The translations under genes and the position numbers were made by a program. DNA of 52,523 nucleotides from JBOHDX01 sp050700835 (GTDB taxonomy: Bacteria; Actinomycetota; Actinomycetes; Propionibacteriales; Nocardioidaceae). A model generated the notes under the pieces. It did not search any database. It saw only the letters and a list, made by a program, of their open reading frames with translations, and had not been told where the DNA came from. The DNA lies in assembly GCA_050700835.1 (NCBI GenBank), contig JBOHDX010000003.1:1-52523 (forward strand). Reading direction: 5' to 3'. Positions within the stretch are counted from its first letter, which is position 1, and every line of letters starts with the position of its first letter. Of the stretch, positions 45,577 through 52,523 are shown piece after piece.

Positions 45577-45733
45577 GGGGCTGCCTCTTCTGTGCTGGAC
45601 ATTCGGTGCTTGACACGTACTGGTCTGCGTGCGGGTGGTGCGGGGGTGCTGCTGTGCTGCTGTGCTGCAACACGAACGGCTGTGCAACGCGAACGGCCCT
45701 GCGGGCATTCCATCGCACCGTCGAGCGGTGACG

Positions 45734-45807
45734 TAGCGGGGGCGGGACTCGAACCCGCGACACCACGATTATGAGCCGTGTGCTCTGACCACCTGAGCTA
45801 CCCCGCC
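45734..45807 (-). tRNA. tRNA-Met (anticodon CAT)
   Basis: 74 nt: acceptor GGCGGGG/CCCCGCT with a G-U first pair and discriminator A, D-arm AGCTCAGGTGGTCAGAGC, anticodon loop CTCATAA, T-arm GCGGGTTCGAGTCCCGC. The G-U pair and sequence fit actinobacterial elongator tRNA-Met. CCA is not encoded. Confidence 0.96.
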
Positions 45808-45858
45808 GCAGGACATGTGCAGGCCGCAGGCTCGACACCTGCGGCGAACCCGTCCCCG

Positions 45859-45931
45859 AGCCCCAATACGGAATCGAACCGTAGACCTTCTCCTTACCAT
45901 GGAGACGCTCTGCCGACTGAGCTATTGGGGC
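45859..45931 (-). tRNA. tRNA-Thr (anticodon GGT)
   Basis: 73 nt: acceptor GCCCCAA/TTGGGGC, D-arm AGCTCAGTCGGCAGAGC, anticodon arm CTCCATGGTAAGGAG with GGT, T-arm TACGGTTCGATTCCGTA, discriminator T. It is 51 bp upstream of tRNA-Met; the two with rpmG probably form one transcript. Confidence 0.96.
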
Positions 45932-45992
45932 ACGCGCGACCCGGCGAGGATACACAGGGCCGTCGGGCTAGCGGAAATCGGTAAGCACCAAG

Positions 45993-46811
45993 ATGTGGGG
46001 CATGCCCGCCGAGGTCACCACCGCGTTCTATCGCGTCGTCGACACCGGTGAGGACTTCGAGATCGTCCAGCCCGGACAGACCACGGTGGGCCCGTGGAAC
46101 CCGCGCGTCCAGCATGGCGGACCGCCGGCCGCGCTGCTCGGTCGCGCGCTGGAGCGGCTGGCCGCCGCCAGCGGGCAGCCCATGACGGTGAGTCGCTTCA
46201 CCTTGGACCTTCTTGGTCCCGTCCCACTGTCTCCGCTCCGGGTACCCGCGGCCGTGCTGCGCTCCGGACGCTCCGTCGACCTGGTGACCGCCGAGCTCGT
46301 CGACCCCGCCGCGGGGCGCACGGTCGCCCAGGCCCGGGCGTGGCGGGTCCCGTTGCGTACCCAGGGTCCGGTGACGGCGGCGACCGAACCTCCGCCCGGC
46401 CCTGAGCACGGGGTGCACAAGGAGCCACCGCCGTCGTGGCGCTGCGGCTACCTCGACTCGGTCGAGTGGGCGTGGATCGAAGGCGCCGTGACAACCCCGG
46501 GACCTGCCGTGATGTGGATGCGGCCACGGATCCGCCTCGTCGAGGACGAAGACCTGTCGCCGCTGCAACGCCTGCTCGTGTGTGTGGACTCCGCCAGCGG
46601 CGCCAGCTCCGAGCTCGACGCCCGCGAGTGGGGCTTCCTCAACACCGACCTGACCGTCCACCTGCTGCGTCCACTCACCGGAGAGTGGGTCGGACTCGTC
46701 GCGCGTACCGAGCTCGGCGGTGGCGCCGCGGGCACTGCCCTGTCCCAGGTGTTCGACCGTCGCGGGCTTGTCGGGCACTCCGCCCAGGCACTGCTGATCG
46801 CGCCGCGTTGA
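45993..46811 (+). CDS. Thioesterase family protein (TesB-like double hotdog)
   Basis: 272 residues. The start region (FEIVQPGQTTVGPWNPRVQHGGPPAALLGRAL) matches the acyl-CoA thioesterase 4HBT_3/TesB-like family, and the second half (LVCVDSASGASSELD, WGFLNTDLTVHLLRPLTGEWVGL) forms the second hotdog. Substrate unknown. Starts at ATG 45993 or 46002. It is divergent from tRNA-Thr and convergent with tRNA-Tyr. Confidence 0.85.
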   Translation: MWGMPAEVTTAFYRVVDTGEDFEIVQPGQTTVGPWNPRVQHGGPPAALLGRALERLAAASGQPMTVSRFTLDLLGPVPLSPLRVPAAVLRSGRSVDLVTAELVDPAAGRTVAQARAWRVPLRTQGPVTAATEPPPGPEHGVHKEPPPSWRCGYLDSVEWAWIEGAVTTPGPAVMWMRPRIRLVEDEDLSPLQRLLVCVDSASGASSELDAREWGFLNTDLTVHLLRPLTGEWVGLVARTELGGGAAGTALSQVFDRRGLVGHSAQALLIAPR

Positions 46812-46847
46812 CGTCGGTGCGCGCGGAGGGGCCCGCCTGACCACCCA

Positions 46848-46911
46848 CCGCAATTGCGGCGAAGTGGCTCCGAATCGCGCCGGTCGACAGCCACTTTCCG
46901 GCAATTGCGGG
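46848..46911. repeat. Dispersed 63-bp palindromic repeat, copy B
   Basis: Arms 46848-46869 and 46889-46911 pair over about 20 positions; both contain CAATTGC, and the core is GAAGTGGCT/AGCCACTTTC. Aligned to copy A at 4901 without gaps, 48 of 63 positions match. It is between the convergent thioesterase and tRNA-Tyr genes, so a terminator use is possible here. Confidence 0.8.
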
Positions 46912-46927
46912 AACTGCTCGCGTTGGC

Positions 46928-46975
46928 GGACCCATCAGGGCCCGGACCCATCAGGGCCCGGACCCATGAGGACCC
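46928..46975. repeat. Three-copy 16-bp tandem repeat
   Basis: GGACCCATCAGGGCCC occurs twice exactly (46928-46943, 46944-46959) and a third time with two changes (GGACCCATGAGGACCC, 46960-46975). It starts 16 bp after the palindromic repeat and ends 12 bp before the 3' end of tRNA-Tyr. Confidence 0.9.
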
Positions 46976-46987
46976 GGTACTCGGTCG

Positions 46988-47069
46988 TGGCAGGTGTTGG
47001 GTTCGAACCAACGTAGGCGATGCCGACGGTTTTACAGACCGTTCCCTTTGGCCACTCGGGCAACCTGCC
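46988..47069 (-). tRNA. tRNA-Tyr (anticodon GTA)
   Basis: 82 nt with a class II long variable arm. Acceptor GGCAGGT/ACCTGCC with discriminator A, D-arm CCCGAGTGGCCAAAGGG, anticodon arm ACGGTCTGTAAAACCGT with GTA, T-arm GTTGGTTCGAACCCAAC. CCA is not encoded. Confidence 0.95.
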
Positions 47070-47190
47070 GTGAGCCACGGCGGTGCACCCGGCCGCAGCG
47101 GGTGAACACGATAGCGCAGCGCCTAGGCTGACCGCGCAACGCATTCCGACCGGCCCGAGAGGGTCGACCGCTCGCATCGGAGGGACACCC

Positions 47191-47685
47191 ATGGCCGGCG
47201 ACTCGTCGTTCGACATCGTCAGCAAGATCGACCGTCAGGAGGTCGACAACGCGCTCAACCAGGCTGCCCGCGAGATCAACCAGCGGTTCGACTTCAAGCA
47301 CACCGGAGCCTCGATCGCCTGGCAGGGCGAGTACGGCGTGGAGATGAGCGCCAACGCCGAGGAGCGCGTGCTCGCCGTCCTCGACGTGTTCAAGGACAAG
47401 CTGGTCAAGCGCGGCGTCTCCTTGAAGGCACTCGACTCCGACGAGCCCCGCCAGTCCGGGCGCGACGTCAAGATCTCCGCCACGCTGAAGAACGGCATCA
47501 GTCAGGAGCAGGCCAAGAAGGTCGGCAAGCTGATCCGCGACGAGGGCCCGAAGGGCGTCAAGGTGCAGGTGCAGGGCGAGGAACTTCGGGTCTCGAGCAA
47601 GAAGCGCGATGACCTGCAGGCGGTTATCGCCCTGGTCAAGGGAGCCGAGTTCGACTTCGCCCTGCAATACACGAACTACCGCTGA
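47191..47685 (+). CDS. YajQ-family nucleotide-binding protein
   Basis: 164 residues beginning MAGDSSFDIVSKIDRQEVDNALNQ with the family motifs NQRFDFKHTG and KAQIQ-like SQEQAKKVGKLIRDEGPKGV, ending LQYTNYR. Some YajQ members bind cyclic di-GMP or other nucleotides; the role here is unknown. ATG 47191 has a GGAGGG site. It is divergent from tRNA-Tyr, which is adjacent. Confidence 0.92.
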   Translation: MAGDSSFDIVSKIDRQEVDNALNQAAREINQRFDFKHTGASIAWQGEYGVEMSANAEERVLAVLDVFKDKLVKRGVSLKALDSDEPRQSGRDVKISATLKNGISQEQAKKVGKLIRDEGPKGVKVQVQGEELRVSSKKRDDLQAVIALVKGAEFDFALQYTNYR

Positions 47686-47712
47686 GACGACGTGTTTGCG
47701 CAGGTCAGAGGC

Positions 47713-48900
47713 CTAGTGGGTGCCACGAGTCCGCACAGAGTCCGCAAAGTTTTTGGTTTTCCCCGGGAAGACCATCGACATCAGGCCCGCGGCAGCGTTG
47801 CGCGTGCGGTCCTCGGCCTTGGGCCACAGATGGCTGTAGGTGTTGAGGGTGATCGACGGCGAAGAGTGCCCCAGAGCGTGCTGGACTGTGACGACGTCGC
47901 AGCCGGCAGCGATCAGTCCTGAAGCATAGAAGTGGCGCAGGTCGTGAAGGGTGAACTCGTCCATGCCGACGTGCGTGCGGACCCGCCGCCACTGGTTGCC
48001 GGCGCTGTTGCGGTTGTAGACGTAGCCGCCCAGCGAGAATAGGTAGCCATCGTCGCCGTGCGGCGCGGTGCGCTCGAGATGCTGCGACAACATCGTCACG
48101 AGGTCGTCCGGAAGGTAGATGACACGGCCGGACTCGTACTTCGGTGAGGTCTCCGCGGTCTTGCTGTTGACCTGCCCCTGGATCTGTCGCTCAACCATCA
48201 GTGTGCGACGAAGGAAGTCGATGTCGCCGAGCTGTACGCCGGCAGCCTCCCCGAGCCGCAGACCCGCGAAGGCGCAGACCGCCAGGAACGCGCGGAACTC
48301 AAGAGGCGCGACCAACAGCGCCTGGGCCACCTGCTCAGCGGTCGGGATCCGCATCTTGGTCTCGGCTTTGGGCAGCTTCGGCGGCGCAATCGCGGCCGTC
48401 GGGTCGAGGCGGATCAACCGCGCTCGCACCGCTGCTGCGAAGCACATCCGGACGTAGTTGAACCGGGTACGCCGAGTCGAGGCGGCCAAACCGTGCTTGC
48501 GCCTCGGGCCCGGAAGTCGCTGCGCTTTCATCCACTGCCGCACATGGTTCTCAGTGACGGCCCGGATCGGCAGCTGGCCGAAGCCGATCGACGCGAGTAC
48601 CTGATCTGCCGTCGCTACCGTGCCGGCGGCCCAGTCCTGCGACGCTGCCCATTGGCCCCACCACTGCGCAAACGTGATCCTGCCTGCCGCTGGATCGACC
48701 CAGTCGCCCCGCACGAGACCGGCGGTCGCATCATCGAGCCAGCGCTGAGCATCGGCCTTCTTCGAGAAGTGACGTGCGTGTTCCACGCCGGCCTCATCGC
48801 GGTAGCGAGCGCGATAACGCTCGATCGTGACCGCTTTCCCTTTGCCGGTCTTCTCATCAACGATGACGCGCGTGGAGGTGCGCTTGGTTACGCTGGCCAT
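47713..48900 (-). CDS. Tyrosine-type site-specific recombinase (integrase)
   Basis: 395 residues. An N-terminal AP2-like arm domain (VTIERYRARYRDEAGVEHARHFSKK) and a SAM-like core-binding domain lead to the catalytic domain with Arg215 (FAGLRLGEA), HDLRHFYAS (His319, Arg322), His345 (LGHSS) and Tyr355 (NTYSHLW); all are intact. This is the phage/ICE type of actinobacterial integrase. It converges on yajQ, with 27 bp between stops. No excisionase is adjacent, and I could not define attachment sites. It marks the left end of an accessory stretch. Confidence 0.95.
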   Translation of the reverse strand: MASVTKRTSTRVIVDEKTGKGKAVTIERYRARYRDEAGVEHARHFSKKADAQRWLDDATAGLVRGDWVDPAAGRITFAQWWGQWAASQDWAAGTVATADQVLASIGFGQLPIRAVTENHVRQWMKAQRLPGPRRKHGLAASTRRTRFNYVRMCFAAAVRARLIRLDPTAAIAPPKLPKAETKMRIPTAEQVAQALLVAPLEFRAFLAVCAFAGLRLGEAAGVQLGDIDFLRRTLMVERQIQGQVNSKTAETSPKYESGRVIYLPDDLVTMLSQHLERTAPHGDDGYLFSLGGYVYNRNSAGNQWRRVRTHVGMDEFTLHDLRHFYASGLIAAGCDVVTVQHALGHSSPSITLNTYSHLWPKAEDRTRNAAAGLMSMVFPGKTKNFADSVRTRGTH

Positions 48901-49061
48901 ACCTCATCATGCGTCGACAAGCCGCCAAGTCCCAGAGCAGCAACCGCACACGGCGTTGGCCATAGACGGCGACTGTTGACTGTGAACGGCCATCACCGTG
49001 TTGAGTTCATCGCCGCGGAAGGCGCTGGTCGTCCCGCAGGGGATCGTTCTCCGGGGCAGCG

Positions 49062-49301
49062 TCAGTGACGGACGCGTCGCCATGCAGTGAGCAACCATCC
49101 GACCATCAGGCCGGCGAAGGCACCACAGAGCGCGGCCGGCAACCCGACCTCGATGATTGCGAACCAAGCAGTCGGCGCGTAGGCGTGGAGCCCGATGACC
49201 AACCCCACGACGGCGCCACCTGCGCCAGCGATGACCGCGCCGAGCAACACCGATCGCGGAACAGTCGGCAGAGCCGCGACCGCACGACACAGCGCCTTCA
49301 T
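49062..49301 (-). CDS. Small hypothetical membrane protein
   Basis: 79 residues from ATG 49301 with two strongly hydrophobic glycine/alanine-rich segments at about 17-40 (SVLLGAVIAGAGGAVVGLVI) and 45-72 (AWFAIIEVGLPAALCGAFAG). I do not recognise a family. The GxxxG-rich helices suggest a small integral membrane protein. It lies alone between the integrase and the DinB gene, with a 160-bp gap upstream of the integrase in which I see no gene. Confidence 0.55.
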   Translation of the reverse strand: MKALCRAVAALPTVPRSVLLGAVIAGAGGAVVGLVIGLHAYAPTAWFAIIEVGLPAALCGAFAGLMVGWLLTAWRRVRH

Positions 49302-49393
49302 GGCTTCACAGTAGGTTGAGTCATGGTGGCGTGGTCCCGCTCGCTATCCACTATCGGGCGCGGCTCCTCGCATCCGACAGGCTCAGCGGAACG

Positions 49394-49427
49394 GGCCACC
49401 CTCGGCGTCGGCATGGCGAGGGTGGCC
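49394..49427 (-). terminator. Terminator downstream of the DinB-family gene
   Basis: Perfect 11-bp stem GGCCACCCTCG with its complement around a 12-nt loop, 23 bp after the stop at 49451. Confidence 0.65.
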
Positions 49428-49450
49428 TCTCGGTGTTTCCGCCGCCGAGT

Positions 49451-50032
49451 TCATGCGCCGGTCCTTCCGTCGACCCCCTCGCGAAGCAAATCGAGGTGGC
49501 CGCAGTGCTGGGCGTACTCGGTAATCATCCGGAGCACCAGCCAGCGCAGATCGACGTCCTCGTGCCAATCCAGAGGGCGCGCGGTGTCGTCGAGATCGTG
49601 TGCGGCGACGATCTCGCGGGAAACCAAACACTCGGCGCGCCAAGCCGCCAGGTCGGCAGCGAAGTCGGCGTCCGAGGGCGGATCGAAGTCGAGGTCAGGG
49701 CTCTCGGCGGTGAAGAAGAGGAACGGCACGTCGCGGTGCTCGAAGTTCTGCTGAAACCACCAGCGCTCGACGCCGGCGAGGTGCCGGACCAGGCCGTGGA
49801 GTGACAATTTGGATGGCGACATGGAGCGGGTCCTGGCCTGCTCCCGGGTCAGGCCCCGGCACTTCATCTCCACCGTCGCCCGGTAGTACTCCAGATACGC
49901 CGCGAGCGCCTCACGCTCGGCGGCTACACGCGGGATCCGCGGGCGGTCGTCGTCGGCCCAGATTGGCGCGAAGTCGTCGTCGGTCAGGCCTGACTCCGGC
50001 CGGACCGTGCCCTCCGCGGGGTGATTGCTCAT
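49451..50032 (-). CDS. DinB/DUF664 family protein
   Basis: 193 residues. It has the actinobacterial DUF664 signature SPSKLSLHGLVRHLAGVERWWF with the first metal histidine and EYAQHCGHLDLLRE with the later two; these are the three histidines of the DinB-like four-helix metal site. Relatives include mycothiol-dependent transferases, but the reaction here is unknown. ATG 50032 is preferred to GTG 50041. Confidence 0.88.
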   Translation of the reverse strand: MSNHPAEGTVRPESGLTDDDFAPIWADDDRPRIPRVAAEREALAAYLEYYRATVEMKCRGLTREQARTRSMSPSKLSLHGLVRHLAGVERWWFQQNFEHRDVPFLFFTAESPDLDFDPPSDADFAADLAAWRAECLVSREIVAAHDLDDTARPLDWHEDVDLRWLVLRMITEYAQHCGHLDLLREGVDGRTGA

Positions 50033-50223
50033 ACCCTGCACTCTGCCAAAGGCACCTGCGGCGGATCCACACCTGGCGCCGCTTGCCGACTCAGGGACAG
50101 CCGAGCTCGACGTCCCCGCAACGGGATCCGCAATCGGTGACGCACGCCCATCGAGGCGTCAGCCCGGCGAAGCTGACGAGTCGCCGCAGACGGTTCGGCT
50201 ACTGGGGCGATTCGCCATGCTGA

Positions 50224-50400
50224 TTACAGCGCGTGGGTGAAGACGTAGTGCTCGGGCCCCTGTTCCACGACGACACCCGCAGCGGCTGCCTCGTCGAGCA
50301 GTTCGAGCACATCTTCGACGTCGAGGTCGTCGCACGCGGCCACGGTCTCGGCGTCGAACTCGCGCCCCCCGACTGCCGCGCTGCGCACCACCTCGAGCTG
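50224..50400 (-). pseudogene. Remnant of an AAA/LuxR-type ATPase regulator
   Basis: About 55 codons ending at TAA 50224 read VVRSAAVGGREFDAETVAAC, LDVEDVLELLDEAAAAGVVV and YVFTHAL. This is the winged region that follows the NTPase domain in large LuxR/AfsR-type ATPases (usual pattern AAVLGREF...L..AL..GLV...Y.F.HAL). Such proteins are hundreds of residues long; here neither the Walker motifs upstream nor the helical repeats downstream are present. The upstream end runs into the MFS gene. The remnant probably marks a deletion or recombination junction. Confidence 0.6.
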
Positions 50401-50434
50401 GATCGGTGCGCGGCGTATCCAGGGGCCGGCGGAC

Positions 50435-51724
50435 TCAGCTGCGGGCCGGGCGTCCCGACTGCGGCGCGACCGGGGAGGGGTGCTGGTCCTCGGCGCCGCC
50501 GGTGGCACTGCCCATGAGCCGGGCGGTGGGGCTGAGGGACAGCACGACGGCAGCCGTCAGCATCGGGACGGCGGCACCGAAGAGCGCCAGCCGTAGGTCG
50601 ATGCTGACGAGGACCCCGATCATGATGATCGACAGGGGCTCGAAGATCATGCGGGGTACGTCGATCACGCTGTTCACACGTCCGAGCACCGACTCGGGTG
50701 TCGTGGTCTGGATCCAGGCGGGCAGCGCCACGTCGGTGGTGTAGGCGACCCCGAAGCCGAGCAGCACGAACAGCGGCGCCACCAGCCATAACGACGGGAT
50801 GAAGCCGAGCACCGCGAACGAGACGCCCTCGACGTAGGCCATCGCGATGATGAGCAGCCCCCACCGGTGAGGCAGACCCGTGAACCCGGCGGACGCCGCT
50901 CCAAGGAACTGGCCGGCTCCCCAGCAGGAGTACATCAGGCCGAGGGCGAACGCGCTTTGCGAGAACGTCTGGGCCAGCGCGGGCAGGCCGACACCGAATA
51001 GGCCGCTGTAGGAGAGCGCCGCGGCCGATATGATGATCAGGACGACGCGGACCCCGGGTTTGCGGCGCGCGTAGGAGAGCCCCTCCCGAATCTCGGTAAG
51101 CGTGCCACGGACCGACAGAGCCGATCGCGGGGCCGACTCGGCCGCGGGGCGGGGCGCGACCCAGATCGTCGAGGCGGCCACCAGGAACGTCGCGGCGTTG
51201 ACGACGAGAGCGGGCACCGGCCCGACGAGTGCGACCAGCAGACCGCCGAGCGCGGGTCCGCCGAGGCTCGCCCCTTGCTCAGCCACTTGGTTGACCGCGT
51301 TGGCCTCAACGAGCTCCTCGGCGGGGACGAGCGTGGCGATGATGGTCTTGCTCGCTGGCCAGAAGAAGGCGTCGGCCACGCCGAAGGCCGCGGAGATGGC
51401 GAAGAAGTGCCAGGCGTGGAGGGTGCCCCACGCAGCGGTGGCAGCCAAGGCCGCGACCAACGCCACCCGGCTCGCGTGGGAGCAGAACATCACCCACCTG
51501 GCCGACAGGCGGTCGGTCAGCGCGCCACCGACGAGGAGCAGCACCGCACGCGGGACCACGACGCAGATGAGGCTGACAGCCAGGACCTTGGGTGTGCTCT
51601 CAGTGAGGATCAGCCAGGTCAGGGCGATCACGTAGATCGAGTCGCCGATCATCGACACCAGCTCGCCGCCCATCACGATGACGAACGGCTTGCGTCGGAG
51701 CACGGCCCAGCGGGTCGATGTCAC
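50435..51724 (-). CDS. MFS exporter (EntS/MFS_3-like)
   Basis: 429 residues with about twelve hydrophobic segments. The family motif region GGALTDRLSARWVMFCSHAS between helices 2 and 3 and ATLVPAEELVEANAVNQVAEQ are typical of the MFS_3/EntS group of siderophore or small-molecule exporters. GTG 51724 overlaps the stop of the ligase gene (GTGA), so the two are translationally coupled and probably act together. The substrate is unknown. Confidence 0.85.
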   Translation of the reverse strand: MTSTRWAVLRRKPFVIVMGGELVSMIGDSIYVIALTWLILTESTPKVLAVSLICVVVPRAVLLLVGGALTDRLSARWVMFCSHASRVALVAALAATAAWGTLHAWHFFAISAAFGVADAFFWPASKTIIATLVPAEELVEANAVNQVAEQGASLGGPALGGLLVALVGPVPALVVNAATFLVAASTIWVAPRPAAESAPRSALSVRGTLTEIREGLSYARRKPGVRVVLIIISAAALSYSGLFGVGLPALAQTFSQSAFALGLMYSCWGAGQFLGAASAGFTGLPHRWGLLIIAMAYVEGVSFAVLGFIPSLWLVAPLFVLLGFGVAYTTDVALPAWIQTTTPESVLGRVNSVIDVPRMIFEPLSIIMIGVLVSIDLRLALFGAAVPMLTAAVVLSLSPTARLMGSATGGAEDQHPSPVAPQSGRPARS

Positions 51725-52523
51725 AGGGTCTCCTTCTGGAGGGTGTCGACGAGGTGGGCCATCGAGCGGATGGTGGCACCCTCGCCCAGGATGGAGCCGG
51801 GTGGCACGTCCACACCGAACGTCCGTGCGACCAGGCGCTCGATCCGCATGCCCTGCAGCGAGGCGCCACCAGCGTCAAGGAAGTGCTCGTCGGCACCGCA
51901 TCCTGGCTGGACCGACCGCCACAGCCGGGCCACCTCGTCGAGCGTGGGTACCGCCTCGACCGTCTCGGGGAAGGGAGTCACGGCGAGCGCGGCCAGCTGC
52001 TGGCGGTCGACCTTGCCGATCTGCGTCGTCGGGATCGACGCGAGGACGAGCAGCCGGTCGGGTGCGACACCGAGCTCGGCCAGACGCTCAGGCAGGCTCT
52101 CGTCAGCGACGTCCGGTACGACGACCGCGCAGCCGACCAACTCGCCGACGCCCTCCTCGGAGAAGCCGAAGACCGCGACATCCTCGACGACGTCGATCGT
52201 GCGGATCCTGCCCTCCCACTCGCCGGGGACGATCTTGGCGCCGGCCCGGTTGATGACCTCAGCCGCTCGGCCGGTGAGCCACAAGTCGCCCCGGGCATCG
52301 AGATGTCCGATGTCACCGGTCCTGAGCCAGCCACCCGCGAACGGCTCGACGGCGCCCACGCCGGAGTCGCAGTATCCGCCGCAGACCTGGGGGCCCCGCA
52401 CGTAGATCTCTCCCTCGTGAGAGGCGGGGACGGCCTCGCCGTCGGGACCGACGACCCGCACCTCACAGCCGACCGCCCTGCCGACGCTGCCGGGCGTCCG
52501 GTCGTCGCCGGGCGCCTCACCGG
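51721..52523 (-). CDS. AMP-dependent acyl/amino-acid ligase with C-terminal carrier domain (5' end missing)
   Basis: The last 266 residues of an adenylate-forming enzyme; the start lies beyond the right edge. Motifs visible: EGEIYVRGPQVCGGY, the ATP-binding Asp in WLRTGDIGHLD, the hinge GRAAEVINRAGAKI and the catalytic Lys in TQIGKVDRQQL. After a linker there is a carrier domain with the phosphopantetheine Ser in FLDAGGASLQG. This is a stand-alone activation-carrier fusion, as used in lipopeptide, siderophore or polyketide starter loading. Its stop overlaps the start of the MFS exporter gene by four bases. Confidence 0.85.
   Translation of the reverse strand, partial: GEAPGDDRTPGSVGRAVGCEVRVVGPDGEAVPASHEGEIYVRGPQVCGGYCDSGVGAVEPFAGGWLRTGDIGHLDARGDLWLTGRAAEVINRAGAKIVPGEWEGRIRTIDVVEDVAVFGFSEEGVGELVGCAVVVPDVADESLPERLAELGVAPDRLLVLASIPTTQIGKVDRQQLAALAVTPFPETVEAVPTLDEVARLWRSVQPGCGADEHFLDAGGASLQGMRIERLVARTFGVDVPPGSILGEGATIRSMAHLVDTLQKETL

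Noticed and set aside
45598..45715. Imperfect direct repeats (GCAACACGAACGGC/GCAACGCGAACGGC and GCTGTGCT units) upstream of rpmG
   Set aside because: Short and degenerate, probably chance in a low-complexity leader; no consistent structure seen.
46988..47712. tRNA-Tyr as the attachment site of the integrase
   Set aside because: The integrase is separated from the tRNA by yajQ and I find no repeat of the tRNA 3' end further right, so there is no sequence support within the window.
50224..50508. A 94-residue independent gene at the MFS 3' end
   Set aside because: Its first 40 codons overlap the MFS gene in another frame and look like a GC artefact; only the last 55 resemble a known protein, as a fragment, so it is listed as a pseudogene.

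Overview
This is high-GC DNA from an actinobacterium (Actinomycetota). The evidence is the gene order tRNA-Thr, tRNA-Met, rpmG, hadA, hadB ... tRNA-Trp, secE, nusG, rplK, rplA ... rplJ, rplL ... rpoB, rpoC ... rpsL, rpsG, fusA, tuf ... rpsJ, together with an actinobacterial-type Mce transporter operon. There is no hadC, so a mycolic-acid former is less likely. The sequence alone does not fix the genus.

Almost everything from 1 to about 45,930 that belongs to the information-processing core lies on the minus strand, so it reads right to left. From left to right the window holds: the proximal S10 operon (rpsJ, rplC, rplD, rplW, rplB, rpsS, rplV, rpsC; rpsC is cut by the edge); a LigT-type RNA phosphodiesterase gene on the plus strand; the str operon (rpsL, rpsG, fusA, tuf); a metabolic pair consisting of a YdiJ/D-2-hydroxyglutarate-dehydrogenase-like flavoprotein fused to an iron-sulfur reductase and a hydroxyacid-oxoacid transhydrogenase; a NUDIX gene; a frameshifted DUF559 gene framed by two copies of a 52-bp palindrome; rpoC and rpoB; a complete Mce lipid-import operon (mkl, yrbEA, yrbEB, mceA to mceF, two Mce-associated proteins) lying between rpoB and rplL; rplL, rplJ, a LppX/LprG-like lipoprotein, rplA, rplK, nusG, secE and tRNA-Trp.

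Right of tRNA-Trp are an aminotransferase, an adenosine-deaminase-family enzyme and a DUF4190 membrane protein on the plus strand. Then come murB, hadB, hadA, rpmG, tRNA-Met and tRNA-Thr on the minus strand, a TesB-like thioesterase (plus), tRNA-Tyr (minus) and a YajQ-family protein (plus). From about 47,700 the window becomes accessory: a tyrosine recombinase, a small membrane protein, a DinB/DUF664 protein, a broken piece of an ATPase regulator, an MFS exporter, and the end of an AMP-dependent ligase with a carrier-protein domain that runs off the right edge. The exporter and ligase look like one end of a natural-product or siderophore-type cluster.

The most notable non-gene structures are: two unrelated families of dispersed palindromes (63 bp at 4901 and 46848; 52 bp at 15263 and 16297); a perfect 28-bp palindrome inside an in-frame insertion in the thpR coding sequence; a 29-nt leader element shared almost perfectly by the str and S10 operons; and a three-copy 16-bp tandem repeat beside tRNA-Tyr. 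Several core proteins (L22, L4, L10, NusG) carry long low-complexity charged extensions.
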